Shown here piece after piece: positions 9,242-18,174 of a stretch of DNA of 32,600 nucleotides; within the stretch, counting starts at the first letter, position 1, and every line of letters starts with the position of its first letter. The DNA comes from Candidatus Alcium sp. F082. Lineage in GTDB: Bacteria > Bacteroidota > Bacteroidia > Bacteroidales > F082. The position numbers and the translations under genes were made by a program. A model generated the notes under the pieces. The model saw only the letters and a list, made by a program, of their open reading frames with translations. It was not told the origin of the DNA and ran no database searches. The stretch is taken from contig LPNG01000020.1 of the NCBI GenBank assembly GCA_001543395.1, positions 634-33,233 on the forward strand, written 5' to 3'.

Positions 9242-9370
9242 ATGGTTACCGAATTATTGGTCGTGTGGATTGTCGGCGTAGTGACATTCTTTGTGCTTTG
9301 GGCCATTTTGGCCAAAATCATCAAACGCATCAGCGACAAGAAAAACAAATCTAAAAACACAGAAATATGA
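9242..9370 (+). CDS. Small single-pass membrane protein, 42 aa, coupled to lpdA
   Basis: ATG at 9242 opens a 42-codon frame whose residues 4-26 are strongly hydrophobic (LLVVWIVGVVTFFVLWAILA), followed by a Lys/Arg-rich tail (KIIKRISDKKNKSK). That is a one-helix membrane protein with a positively charged cytoplasmic end. Its TGA overlaps the lpdA ATG (ATGA, 9367-9370), and a promoter box lies 19 bp upstream, so it would be the first gene of the lpdA transcript. Family not recognised. A partner or membrane tether role is only a guess. Confidence 0.65.
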   Translation: MVTELLVVWIVGVVTFFVLWAILAKIIKRISDKKNKSKNTEI

Positions 9371-10758
9371 AATACGACGTCATCGTTATCGGCAGCGGCC
9401 CGGGAGGCTATGTGGCTGCCATCAGAGCATCACAACTTGGAAAGAAGACCGCTGTGGTCGAGAAGGCCGAAGTGGGCGGCATCTGCCTCAACTGGGGCTG
9501 CATCCCCACCAAAGCGCTTCTGAAGAGTGCCCAAGTTTATACCTATATCAACCATGCCGAGAACTACGGCATCAAGGTGGAAGGCGAAGTGAAACCCGAC
9601 ATGGAGGCCGTCGTGGCCCGCAGCCGCGGCGTGGCCGACACCATGAGCAAAGGTGTACAGTACCTCCTCAAGAAGAACAATGTCGATGTCATCGCCGGCT
9701 ATGGCAAACTGACCGTCGACAAACAGGTAGAAGTGACCGACGCCGAAGGCAACAAGAGCCTCTACGAAGCCGACCATATCATCCTTGCTACGGGTTCGTG
9801 CGTGCGTGAACTACCCGCCTTGCCCATCGACGGCAAGAAGATCATCGGCTACCGCCAGGCCCTCGTTTTGGACAAGCTCCCCGAGAGCATGGTCGTGGTC
9901 GGTTCGGGTGCCATCGGCTCGGAGTTCGCCTTCTTCTTCACCTCGATGGGTGTGAAGGTGACCTTGGTCGAGTTCCTGCCCAACGTAGTCCCGAACGAAG
10001 ACGAGGAAGTCTCCAAGCAAGTGGAGCGCGCTTTCAAGAAACTGAAGATGACCGTAATGACCGAAGCTTCGGTGACCCACGTCGATACCACAGGCGAGAA
10101 GTGCGTGTGCACCATCAGCACCAAGAAGGGCGAGAAGACCGTGGAGGCCGACATCGTGCTCAGCGCAGTCGGCGTGCAGACCAATATCGACAACCTCGGC
10201 CTTGAGGAACTCGGCATCACCACCGAACGCGGCAAGGTCAACGTGGACGAATGGTACCGCACCAACGTGCCGGGTGTCTATGCCATCGGCGACATCGTAC
10301 ACGGTCCCGCTTTGGCCCACAAGGCTGACCACGAAGCCACCATCTGCGTGGAGAAACTCTGCGGATTGGATCCCAAGCCGCTTAACTACGCCAATATTCC
10401 TGGCTGCACCTACACCACGCCCGAAATCGCCTCTGTCGGCCTGAGCGAAGCGAAGGCCATCGCCGCCGGCTACGAGGTGAAGATTGGAAAGTTCCCCTTC
10501 ACCGCCTCGGGCAAGGCCACCGCCTCTGGCAACCGCGACGGCTTCATCAAGGTTGTCTTCGACGCCAAGACGGGCGACTGGCTGGGCTGCCACATGGTCG
10601 GCGACAATGTGACCGAGATGGTCGCCGCCGCCGTGCTCTGCCGTGAACTGGGCGCCAAGGGCGAAGACATCATCCACGCCGTGTTCCCCCACCCCACCAT
10701 GTCGGAAGGCATCATGGAAGCTGCGGCGGCAGCGTATAATGAATGCGTACATCTTTAA
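9367..10758 (+). CDS. lpdA: Dihydrolipoyl dehydrogenase (E3)
   Basis: A 463-residue FAD-dependent disulfide oxidoreductase that reoxidises dihydrolipoamide of 2-oxoacid dehydrogenase complexes or the glycine cleavage system, with NAD+ as acceptor. The FAD-binding GSGPGGY is at residues 9-15, the redox-active pair C40-LNWG-C45, the NAD-binding GSGAIGSEFAFFF near 180, and the C-terminal catalytic HPHPTMSE motif near 440. Length is typical. No E1/E2 genes are adjacent, so the complex it serves cannot be deduced. Translation is probably coupled to the 42-aa ORF upstream. Confidence 0.95.
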   Translation: MKYDVIVIGSGPGGYVAAIRASQLGKKTAVVEKAEVGGICLNWGCIPTKALLKSAQVYTYINHAENYGIKVEGEVKPDMEAVVARSRGVADTMSKGVQYLLKKNNVDVIAGYGKLTVDKQVEVTDAEGNKSLYEADHIILATGSCVRELPALPIDGKKIIGYRQALVLDKLPESMVVVGSGAIGSEFAFFFTSMGVKVTLVEFLPNVVPNEDEEVSKQVERAFKKLKMTVMTEASVTHVDTTGEKCVCTISTKKGEKTVEADIVLSAVGVQTNIDNLGLEELGITTERGKVNVDEWYRTNVPGVYAIGDIVHGPALAHKADHEATICVEKLCGLDPKPLNYANIPGCTYTTPEIASVGLSEAKAIAAGYEVKIGKFPFTASGKATASGNRDGFIKVVFDAKTGDWLGCHMVGDNVTEMVAAAVLCRELGAKGEDIIHAVFPHPTMSEGIMEAAAAAYNECVHL

Positions 10759-10787
10759 TGACACAACACTGGGTAAACGACACTTAC

Positions 10788-10891
10788 GCCTTTCCCCTCA
10801 TGGCGGACAAGGATCCGCCATCTCCTGAACGCGAAGACGACAACCGTTCGTTCAGGAGATTGCGGGTCAAGCCCGCAATGAGGGTTCAGGC
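10788..10891. repeat. Cloverleaf-forming inverted pair of REP-like units
   Basis: The gap between lpdA and rfbC holds an outer stem GCCT-ttc-CCCTCAT (10788-10801) / ATGAGGG-ttc-AGGC (10878-10891) enclosing three hairpins: GGCGGA/TCCGCC, TCTCCTGAACG/CGTTCAGGAGA and TGCGGG/CCCGCA. The left and right halves are inverted copies of one unit of about 34 bp (CTCAT, a hairpin, then ATCTCCTGAACG). The hairpin in each copy differs but keeps its pairing. This is the architecture of paired REP elements (REPIN/BIME-like). There is no T tract. Confidence 0.8.
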
Positions 10892-10921
10892 AAAGGTCTC
10901 ATCCCTTTGAAAAAGTACACC

Positions 10922-11464
10922 ATGGAAATCATCGAAACCAAGATAAAAGACCTGTTGGTCATCAAGCCGGACGTGTTCACCGACGAGCGCGGCTATTTCT
11001 TTGAGAGTTACAACAAGGAGCGCTTCGCCCAACATGGACTCGACATGACCTTTGTGCAAGACAATGAGTCGCAATCGATGAAAGGCGTGCTGCGCGGACT
11101 GCATTTCCAGAAGCCTCCCTTCGCCCAAGGCAAGTTGGTGCGTGTGGTGAAAGGCTCCGTGATGGACGTCGCCGTCGACTTGAGGAAAGGCTCGCCCACT
11201 TATGGACAATGGGAGTCGGTAGTGCTGACCGAAGGCAACAAGTTCATGTATTGGATCCCGGAGGGCTTCGCACATGGCTTCGTGTGTCTGGAAGACCATT
11301 CGGTGTTCACGTACAAGTGCACCAACGTCTACAATAAAGCCTCGGAAGGCAGCATACGCTGGGACGACCCCGACCTCGGCATCAACTGGGACATCGAAAA
11401 CCCGATTCTGTCCGACAAGGACAAGATAGCACCTTTGTTTAAAGACTTTATTACGCCCTTTTGA
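10922..11464 (+). CDS. rfbC: dTDP-4-dehydrorhamnose 3,5-epimerase
   Basis: A 180-residue cupin enzyme of dTDP-L-rhamnose synthesis, converting dTDP-4-keto-6-deoxyglucose to its 3,5-epimer for surface polysaccharides. Visible: FTDERGYFFESYNKERF (20-35), the catalytic-His motif RGLHFQ (His61), RVVKGSVMDVAVDLRKGSPT, and PEGFAHGFVCLED. The ATG at 10922 is preferred over the TTG at 10907 because MEIIETKI matches the usual RmlC start. No rfbA, rfbB or rfbD is adjacent. It overlaps nothing, but the next gene starts 26 bp downstream. Confidence 0.94.
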   Translation: MEIIETKIKDLLVIKPDVFTDERGYFFESYNKERFAQHGLDMTFVQDNESQSMKGVLRGLHFQKPPFAQGKLVRVVKGSVMDVAVDLRKGSPTYGQWESVVLTEGNKFMYWIPEGFAHGFVCLEDHSVFTYKCTNVYNKASEGSIRWDDPDLGINWDIENPILSDKDKIAPLFKDFITPF

Positions 11465-11490
11465 AAATAACGAACAGACATAGAACAAAC

Positions 11491-12480
11491 ATGAGAACAA
11501 GAAACCTCCTTTTGGCGTGCGGCATGGCTATTATATTAATAGGTGTGACCGCGGCCGTCTCCTTTTCGTTGGCTCAATCCAACGACGAGCAGCTGGAAGA
11601 ATACGAAGGCACCGACAGGGAATACCTCACCTTCGACCAGATCGACCACATCACGCACGACATCGAACTGCCCGAACACTTAAGCTTCTGTGGCGAGGAG
11701 GTTCCGCTCGACCTGTTCTACGTCCAGGAACGGCTCGAACGCGAGATCTTGGTCAACTCGTACAGGCACTCCGCCACCATCCTACTGCTGAAGCGCACCA
11801 CGCGATGGTTCCCCGTCTTGGAGCCCATCATGCAGAAAAACGGCCTGCCTGAGGACTTCAAGTACCTCGCCATGATCGAGAGCGAGCTGACGAATGCCGT
11901 CTCGCCCTCGAAGGCTGTCGGCTTCTGGCAGTTCCTCGAAAGCACCGGAAAAGAATACGGGCTCGAGATCAACAAGGAGGTGGACATGCGCTACAACGTG
12001 GAGAAGGAGACCGTGGCTGCCTGCAAATACCTAAAGGCATCCTACCGCAAGTTCGGCAGCTGGACCTTGGCCGCGGCCGCCTTCAACTGCGGCAACGGGC
12101 GTATTACCAAGACCACCGACGAGCAGCGTGTTGACTCCTACTACGACATGCTCCTTCCCGAGGAGACGCAACGTTATGTGTTCCGCATCCTCGCTTTGAA
12201 AGTCATCACGGAGAACCCGGAGAAATACGGTTTCCAGATTCGCGACAACGGATGGTATAGGCCTTACGAGACCAAGACCGTCACCGTTGTGCAATCCATC
12301 CCCGACCTAGTGGATTTCGCCTACAGAGAAGGCACCAACATCAAGATGCTGAAGTATTTCAACCCATGGCTGCGCAGCAACTCGCTGACGGTTTCGGCAG
12401 GCAACAGCTACGACATCAAGATCCCAAAGGGAAAGTTCGCAAAGACGCATAAGAAGATGCGGAAGGCGCCGACGGAATAG
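11491..12480 (+). CDS. Membrane-bound lytic murein transglycosylase (MltD/Slt-like)
   Basis: A 329-residue exported enzyme predicted to cleave peptidoglycan glycan strands to 1,6-anhydro-muropeptides. Residues 1-30 form a signal or anchor (RNLLLACGMAIILIGVTAAV). The SLT (goose-lysozyme-like) domain has the catalytic Glu in AMIESELTNAVSPSKAVGFW, about residues 130-150, followed by AAAAFNCGNGRI. A LysM-like segment near the C terminus (TNIKMLKYFNPWLRSNSLTV) is probable but degenerate. The ATG at 11491 was chosen over the upstream TTG because it begins right at the signal sequence. It likely shares a transcript with rfbC. Confidence 0.88.
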   Translation: MRTRNLLLACGMAIILIGVTAAVSFSLAQSNDEQLEEYEGTDREYLTFDQIDHITHDIELPEHLSFCGEEVPLDLFYVQERLEREILVNSYRHSATILLLKRTTRWFPVLEPIMQKNGLPEDFKYLAMIESELTNAVSPSKAVGFWQFLESTGKEYGLEINKEVDMRYNVEKETVAACKYLKASYRKFGSWTLAAAAFNCGNGRITKTTDEQRVDSYYDMLLPEETQRYVFRILALKVITENPEKYGFQIRDNGWYRPYETKTVTVVQSIPDLVDFAYREGTNIKMLKYFNPWLRSNSLTVSAGNSYDIKIPKGKFAKTHKKMRKAPTE

Positions 12481-12531
12481 GCGTCGAGATAGGCAAATTG
12501 AGTGGTCAATCTTTTACTGAAGGCCGTGACG

Positions 12532-13233
12532 ATGACTATTGCACGTTATGGGGTCATATTGAATTCTCTAATCCATTCATCAAAAACAAACGTTCTCATG
12601 CTGTCGCCTATCAAGCAATCCACTAACAAAATCTGCTACATGATCCTTCCTGAAGGAATCAAGGGCGATTTGTATGATGGATTGAAAGCATTGTCGGAGA
12701 AACACGGCATTTCCATTGTCGTTATAGAAGACGTCAACTGGAACGATGACTTGACACCGTGGCCAGCTGCGGGTGTATTCAAGAAAGCGAAGCCCTTTGG
12801 CGGGAAGGCGGCATCGTTCCTCAACAAACTGACCCATGGGATTCTCCCTGAAACAGAAAAAGACTTGGGCATAGAGCATGCCGAGAGGACCCTCTTGGGT
12901 GTTTCGTTATCGGGGTTGTTTGCGGTGTGGGCGGCTTTCAAAACCGACGCGTTCGCCAACATCATCAGCATATCCGGATCGCTATGGTACGATGGCTTCG
13001 TCGAGTGGATGAAGGAGCAAACGCCATCGCCTCAGTTGAAAAAGGTCTGCATGCTGTTGGGCGAAAAGGAGAAGAACGCCAAAGAGAAAAGAATGGCGAC
13101 CGTGGAGGAGCGAAGCCTTGCCGTTGCCGACATCTTAAAAGCAAAAAGTCAGGCGACCATTGTATTTGAACTCGTAGAAGGGACACATTTCTCTCCAATT
13201 ATGCCCAGATTGGAGCTTGCGTTATCTATTTGA
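12532..13233 (+). CDS. Alpha/beta hydrolase, putative esterase
   Basis: About 233 residues. The nucleophile elbow GVSLSG is visible, followed by FAVWAAFKTDAF and then ISGSLWYDGF, and a late His in EGTHFSP could complete the triad. This pattern resembles the esterase D/putative-esterase group; the substrate is unknown. There is no signal peptide, so it should be cytosolic. A frame open from GTG 12502 also exists, and ATG 12598 is a shorter alternative; ATG 12532 is a compromise without strong evidence. It follows the transglycosylase by about 50 bp without a recognisable promoter. Confidence 0.75.
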   Translation: MTIARYGVILNSLIHSSKTNVLMLSPIKQSTNKICYMILPEGIKGDLYDGLKALSEKHGISIVVIEDVNWNDDLTPWPAAGVFKKAKPFGGKAASFLNKLTHGILPETEKDLGIEHAERTLLGVSLSGLFAVWAAFKTDAFANIISISGSLWYDGFVEWMKEQTPSPQLKKVCMLLGEKEKNAKEKRMATVEERSLAVADILKAKSQATIVFELVEGTHFSPIMPRLELALSI

Positions 13234-13327
13234 AGTCGCGTTGCGACAAGAAAAGGAGCTTGCCCGAGGTCATCAATCTGCTGCTGAAAGGAATGGCGTA
13301 GAGGTTCGTTTTTCGGAGAAAAAATCG

Positions 13328-13335
13328 TATCTTTG
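13328..13335 (+). promoter_or_regulatory. Promoter of uvrA
   Basis: TATCTTTG, a match to TAnnTTTG, lies 20 bp before the uvrA ATG, with GGTTCG about 20 bp further upstream as a weak -33 element. No SOS-type operator is recognised. Confidence 0.6.
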
Positions 13336-13355
13336 CCGCCCGATAAAAAACAGCC

Positions 13356-16199
13356 ATGAACGAGTTCAGCGAAGACAAAAACCTTGTGATCCTCGGTGCC
13401 AGGGAGAACAACCTGAAGAACATCGACCTCTCCATACCGCGCAACGCCCTGGTAGTCGTCACCGGCATCAGCGGGAGCGGCAAGTCGTCGTTGGCCTTCG
13501 ACACCATCTATGCCGAGGGACAACGCCGCTACATGGAGAGCTTCTCAGCCTACGCGCGACAGTTCATCGGCAACATGGAGCGCCCCGACGTCGACAAGAT
13601 CACGGGCTTGAGTCCCGTCATCAGCATCGAGCAGAAGTCGGTGAACAAGAACCCGCGCTCCACCGTAGGCACCATCACGGAGATCTACGATTTCCTACGT
13701 CTGCTCTACGCCCGCATCGGCGAGGCCTACTCCTACAACACGGGCGAGCGCATGGTACGCTACACCGAAGAGCAGATCACCGACTTGATCCTCAAGGAGT
13801 TTGACGGCAAACGCATCAACATTCTTGCACCTGCCGTACGCGGCCGTAAGGGCCATTACCGCGAGTTGTTCGAACACATCCGTCAGGCAGGCTTCACCCG
13901 CGTGCGCGTCGATGGCATAATGCGAGAGATTGAGTTTGGCATGATGGTGGACCGCTATAAGACACACGACATCGAGATTGTCGTCGACCGCATCGAAGTG
14001 CACGAAGACAGCCTTACGCGTATCAAGAAGTCGGTGCAGACTGCTTTCCGTTACGGCAAGGGACTGCTGATGGTGCTCGACAACGACACCGAAAAACCGC
14101 GTTATTTCAGCCGCCTGCTGATGTGTCCCACCACGGGTCTCTCCTACGAGGACCCTGAGCCCAACACCTTCTCGTTCAACTCGCCCTACGGCGCCTGCCC
14201 CAAGTGCAACGGTCTGGGCGAAATCGCCATCGTCGACAAGGAGAAACTCATCCCCAACCCCAACCTGAGCCTTCGCAAAGGCGGTTTGGCTCCTGCGGGC
14301 GAATACAAGGCCGGCAGCTGGATCTTCAAGCAGCTGGAGGCCATCGGCCTGAAATACGGCTACACCCTCGACACACCAATGAAGGACATCTCCGACGAAG
14401 CCCTGGACGTCATCCTCTACGGCACCAATGAGACCTTTGAGGTGAAGCGCGAGACCCTCGGCATCGTTTCGACCTACAAGATCAACTTCGAGGGCATCAT
14501 CAACTTCATCGAGAGCCAAAACAACGAAGAGGCCTCGGCGGCCATCGCACGCTGGGCGGGCTCGTTCATGAACCACGTGACCTGTCCCGTTTGTGGCGGG
14601 TCGAGGCTGAAGAAAGAAGCGCAATGGTTCCGCATCGATGGCAAAAACATCGCCGAGGTGGCCAATATGGACACCCTCAGCCTTGGCAAGTGGATCGACG
14701 AGCTGCCGAGCAAACTCACCGAACGCCAAAACGACATCGCCAAGGAAATCCTGCGCGAGATCCACAAGCGTGTGCATTTCCTCTTGGACATCGGCATCGA
14801 CTACCTCAACATGAACCGTCCGGCGGCATCCTTGTCGGGCGGCGAAGCCCAACGTATCCGCCTGGCCACGCAGATTGGTTCGCAGCTGACAGGAGTCTTG
14901 TACATCCTCGACGAGCCTAGCATCGGCTTGCACCAGCGCGACAACCAACGTCTCATAGAGTCGCTGAAGGAGCTGCGTGACATCGGCAACTCCGTCATCG
15001 TGGTGGAGCACGACAAGGACACCATGCTCAACGCCGATTATTTGGTCGACATCGGTCCTGGTGCGGGACGTCATGGCGGCGAAGTCGTCTTCGCCGGCAC
15101 ACCTGCCGAGACCAAGACCGGGCACTCCATCACATGCGACTACCTCAACGGCAAACGCCAAATCGAGGTACCAAAGACAAGGCGTACGCCTTTGGAAGGC
15201 GAGTTTCTCACCATCAAAGGCGCCAAAGGCCACAACCTGAAGAACGTGGACCTGAAGCTGCCCCTCGGCGTGATGGTCTGCGTGACGGGCGTCAGCGGAT
15301 CGGGTAAGTCCACCTTAATTAATGAGACCCTCTCCCCCATCCTCAGCCAGAAGTTCTACCACTCGGTGAAAGAGCCGCTGCCCTACGACAGCATTGAGGG
15401 CTTGGAGAAGATCGACAAGATCATCCAAATCGACCAGGCTCCTATTGGACGCACACCGCGCTCCAATCCGGCCACCTATACCAAGGTCTTCGACGACATC
15501 CGCAAGCTCTATGGGGAGTTGCCCGAGTCGAAGATCCGCAACTACAAGGCGGGACGTTTCTCCTTCAACGTGAAAGGCGGGCGCTGCGAGGCCTGTAAGG
15601 GTGCAGGCGTGCGCGTCATCGAAATGAACTTCCTCCCCGACGTGACGGTGCTGTGCGAGGAATGCCAAGGCAAACGTTACAATCGTGAGACCTTGGAGGT
15701 ACGCTACAAGGGCAAGTCGATCAACGACGTGCTCAACATGACCATCAACGAGGCAGTGGAGTTCTTCGAGAACATCCCGAGCATCATACAAAAAATCAGG
15801 ACATTGAAAGACGTGGGCTTAGGTTATCTAACCCTTGGTCAGGCCTCCACCACCATCAGCGGCGGCGAGGCGCAGCGTGTGAAGCTGGCCACCGAGTTGG
15901 CCAAACGCGACACAGGCAAGACGCTCTATGTGCTTGACGAGCCCACCACAGGCTTGCATTTTGAGGACATCAAAGTGCTGATGAACGTGCTGAACAAACT
16001 CGTTGACAAGGGCAACACCGTCCTCATCATCGAGCACAACCTCGACGTCATCAAAATGGCGGACTATATCATCGACATGGGTCCCGAGGGGGGCGACCGT
16101 GGTGGACAGATCGTGTGTCAAGGCACGCCGGAGGAAGTCTCCAAATGCAAGGAGAGTTATACAGCATATTATTTGAAGGAAGAGCTACCTAAGGTCTGA
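13356..16199 (+). CDS. uvrA: Excinuclease ABC subunit A
   Basis: A 947-residue damage-sensing ATPase of nucleotide excision repair. It has two ABC cassettes: Walker A GISGSGKSSL at residues 37-46 and GVSGSGKSTL near 645, with signatures LSGGEAQRIRLA and ISGGEAQRVKLA and Walker B segments LYILDEPSIGL and LYVLDEPTTGL. Zinc modules are CPVCGGSRLKK and the pair CEACKGAG ... CEECQGKRY. The first finger has CPTTG in place of a CxxC pair, opposite ACPKCNGLG, so its zinc site looks incomplete; I believe this is common in the phylum. Length is normal for UvrA. Confidence 0.97.
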   Translation: MNEFSEDKNLVILGARENNLKNIDLSIPRNALVVVTGISGSGKSSLAFDTIYAEGQRRYMESFSAYARQFIGNMERPDVDKITGLSPVISIEQKSVNKNPRSTVGTITEIYDFLRLLYARIGEAYSYNTGERMVRYTEEQITDLILKEFDGKRINILAPAVRGRKGHYRELFEHIRQAGFTRVRVDGIMREIEFGMMVDRYKTHDIEIVVDRIEVHEDSLTRIKKSVQTAFRYGKGLLMVLDNDTEKPRYFSRLLMCPTTGLSYEDPEPNTFSFNSPYGACPKCNGLGEIAIVDKEKLIPNPNLSLRKGGLAPAGEYKAGSWIFKQLEAIGLKYGYTLDTPMKDISDEALDVILYGTNETFEVKRETLGIVSTYKINFEGIINFIESQNNEEASAAIARWAGSFMNHVTCPVCGGSRLKKEAQWFRIDGKNIAEVANMDTLSLGKWIDELPSKLTERQNDIAKEILREIHKRVHFLLDIGIDYLNMNRPAASLSGGEAQRIRLATQIGSQLTGVLYILDEPSIGLHQRDNQRLIESLKELRDIGNSVIVVEHDKDTMLNADYLVDIGPGAGRHGGEVVFAGTPAETKTGHSITCDYLNGKRQIEVPKTRRTPLEGEFLTIKGAKGHNLKNVDLKLPLGVMVCVTGVSGSGKSTLINETLSPILSQKFYHSVKEPLPYDSIEGLEKIDKIIQIDQAPIGRTPRSNPATYTKVFDDIRKLYGELPESKIRNYKAGRFSFNVKGGRCEACKGAGVRVIEMNFLPDVTVLCEECQGKRYNRETLEVRYKGKSINDVLNMTINEAVEFFENIPSIIQKIRTLKDVGLGYLTLGQASTTISGGEAQRVKLATELAKRDTGKTLYVLDEPTTGLHFEDIKVLMNVLNKLVDKGNTVLIIEHNLDVIKMADYIIDMGPEGGDRGGQIVCQGTPEEVSKCKESYTAYYLKEELPKV

Positions 16200-16208
16200 T
16201 TTTTTTTC

Positions 16209-16216
16209 TACCTTTG
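16209..16216 (+). promoter_or_regulatory. Promoter of the outer-membrane protein gene
   Basis: TACCTTTG matches TAnnTTTG just after the uvrA stop, inside a T-rich run (16200-16208) that has no hairpin and so is not a clear terminator. It would give a 5' leader of about 65 nt before the ATG at 16289. Confidence 0.5.
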
Positions 16217-16288
16217 TGGCATGAAGCCTTTGAAGATGTGCTAGTTTTGCAAGACCTAACATAGATTTACCTTTAAACAATCATCACC

Positions 16289-16993
16289 ATGAAAACCAAA
16301 GTATTATTATTCTTCTCATTATTGCTGGGCCTCACTGCTTTTGCCCAACAGGAAACCAAAAAGGAACCTACCAGTCCCAAGAAGATCAACCAAAGTCTAG
16401 GCGTTTGCCTGATGGGCAAGACGATGCAGTGTAACGGCGTTACCATGTCGTACATCGCCTGCGAACAAGGCAAGTTGGGCTTCGGCTTCGGCGTGGAATA
16501 CAACCGGGAATACATGCTGGGCACGACGCCTCTTGGCATCGTAACAGGCATCCGATTGGAATATTGCCGTCCGTATGCCAAATTTGAAGAAGAGGGGCAA
16601 ACCCTTGAAGTGAAAGCCCACGACCTGACAGGTGTGCTACCCGTCATGCTGCAATACCACGACCGCCTCGGCAGCCAAACCGAGCTTCAGCTCTTCACTG
16701 GCCCCAGCCTCGACTTGGTGGCCTTCCGCCAAGGCAACGCAGCCATCGGCGGAATGAATTCTGGCGGCGGCTTCATCTTTGGGAGCCCACTCCAAGGCAG
16801 CAAGCCGGCATGGCATTGGATAGGCCTTTCATGGAATTACGGAATCGGCATACAACACAACGACATCATCTTCAGGCTTTCGTCAGCCCTCGGACTGCTG
16901 AACCATTTCGACAAAGACATTACTGCAAACTATATCGGCTACCCTCTGCATATCAACCACCCCATTATCGGAACGGTTATGTTCAAGCTATGA
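16289..16993 (+). CDS. Exported outer-membrane beta-barrel-like protein
   Basis: A 234-residue protein with a signal peptide (KVLLFFSLLLGLTAFAQ, cut near residue 20). Alternating, aromatic-rich strands follow (LGFGFGVEYNREYML, VTGIRLEYCRPYAKF, GLSWNYGIGIQHNDIIFRLS), ending in a hydrophobic C-terminal strand closing with IGTVMFKL. This resembles the small porin-like or OmpA-like barrels common in Bacteroidota. No enzyme motif is seen. It has its own promoter box and stands alone. The family assignment rests on strand pattern, not on a specific motif. Confidence 0.7.
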   Translation: MKTKVLLFFSLLLGLTAFAQQETKKEPTSPKKINQSLGVCLMGKTMQCNGVTMSYIACEQGKLGFGFGVEYNREYMLGTTPLGIVTGIRLEYCRPYAKFEEEGQTLEVKAHDLTGVLPVMLQYHDRLGSQTELQLFTGPSLDLVAFRQGNAAIGGMNSGGGFIFGSPLQGSKPAWHWIGLSWNYGIGIQHNDIIFRLSSALGLLNHFDKDITANYIGYPLHINHPIIGTVMFKL

Positions 16994-17190
16994 CGGAGAA
17001 TGGGAGAACTGATAGATTGACACGTTTCTGCCATACTGGATTAACTCCGTTGAAATTTTAATACGGCGTTAGCCAATCTTCGATTTGCTTCGTTCCTCGC
17101 AAATACTCTGCATTCGACGTAGTCAATGGCGTAAAGTGTGTCATAAAAACTGCATCGCTTCGCTCGCAGCCATGCAAAGCAATAGCCCGT

Positions 17191-18153
17191 TCACCTCAAC
17201 CTAAGCACCTGCCCCTTGAACAGGCGTTCTCCTTCCTTAACTCCGTTCATGTGCTGAATCGACCTTGGCTTCACGGCAAAACGCAAGGCCACGTCACGCA
17301 GGGTCTCTCCTTCCTGCACGGTATAGGGCTTCGCCTTCCAGTTGCGGTTGCGGAGCTTGTCGAGATACACCACATCGCCACTGTGGAAAACCACTTCTTC
17401 GGGATGCTTCAGGCAGTTGTATTCACAGAACTTCTTGAACTTGATGCCGAAGGCTTGAGCCATGCTTTCAGGCGTTTCTCCCTCCTTGGCGAAGACAAAA
17501 CGCACCTTGTTGTTTTCATAGATGAAACGGCCGTCGGGCGTCATGTCGGCCAAGGGAAACACCGACTTATCCTCGGGCGCATAAGCCAACTCGAAGTACT
17601 CCTCCACCACTTCCGGGTCGACGGGTTCCACTTCGCTTTCCTTCAGTAAACCGAGTGCAATCTGGTCATATTGGGTGAGTTCGTAGAGATTGATGCGGTC
17701 GATGAGCAGTTGGGCATACTTGGGGTTGGTGGCATAGCCAGCGGCCTTAAGGCCTTTGGCCCAGCCTTCGTAGTCGGTGATGTCAAGGTCGAACAAAGCG
17801 GCATAGCGGCTACGCCCACAGAGGAACTCGGAATGGTCCTTGAACGACTCCTCGGGGTTTTTGTATTTACGGAAGCATTCGTTCTTCTCGTCGTCATCCA
17901 TGTAATAGGTGTCGCCTTCCCAACCCTTGTGACACTTGATGCCAAAATGGTTTTTCGCCTCACGTGCCAAGGCGCTGTTGCCCGCTCCCGACTCAAGAAG
18001 ACCTTGCGCCAAGGTGATGGACGCCGGAATCTTATGGGTCTTCATCTCGCGGATAGCGATGTCCTTATAGGTCTGGATGTATTCCTCGGGGGTGATTCTT
18101 TGTGCAAAGAGCGACAGCGGTAAAAGCGCAAACAGCAGCAGTACTTTCTTCAT
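17191..18153 (-). CDS. Exported glucosaminidase with C-terminal LysM repeats
   Basis: A 320-residue protein predicted to hydrolyse peptidoglycan. The start at 18153 gives a signal peptide (KKVLLLFALLPLSLFAQ); the frame extends upstream to 18246 but that part lacks signal features. The catalytic domain (glucosaminidase/FlgJ family) spans about 20-170: PASITLAQGLLESGAGNSAL with the probable catalytic Glu, NHFGIKCHKGWEGDTYYMDD and FRKYKNPEESFKDHSEFLCG. Two LysM-type modules follow, around 215-265 and at 274-320 (YTVQEGETLRDVALRFAVKP). It is divergent from rsmG. The 197 bp beyond its stop (16994-17190) hold no recognisable gene or structure. Confidence 0.9.
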   Translation of the reverse strand: MKKVLLLFALLPLSLFAQRITPEEYIQTYKDIAIREMKTHKIPASITLAQGLLESGAGNSALAREAKNHFGIKCHKGWEGDTYYMDDDEKNECFRKYKNPEESFKDHSEFLCGRSRYAALFDLDITDYEGWAKGLKAAGYATNPKYAQLLIDRINLYELTQYDQIALGLLKESEVEPVDPEVVEEYFELAYAPEDKSVFPLADMTPDGRFIYENNKVRFVFAKEGETPESMAQAFGIKFKKFCEYNCLKHPEEVVFHSGDVVYLDKLRNRNWKAKPYTVQEGETLRDVALRFAVKPRSIQHMNGVKEGERLFKGQVLRLR

Positions 18154-18174
18154 TCGACTACAAGAATTAAAGTG

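Noticed and set aside
13695-15233. 512-codon minus-strand frame opposite uvrA
   Set aside because: Shadow of uvrA; composition (His/Asp/Val-rich) is typical of antisense reading.
16994-17190. Possible small gene or hairpins downstream of the outer-membrane protein gene
   Set aside because: Only weak 6-bp pairings (ATTTGC/GCAAAT) and no frame with coding character were found.
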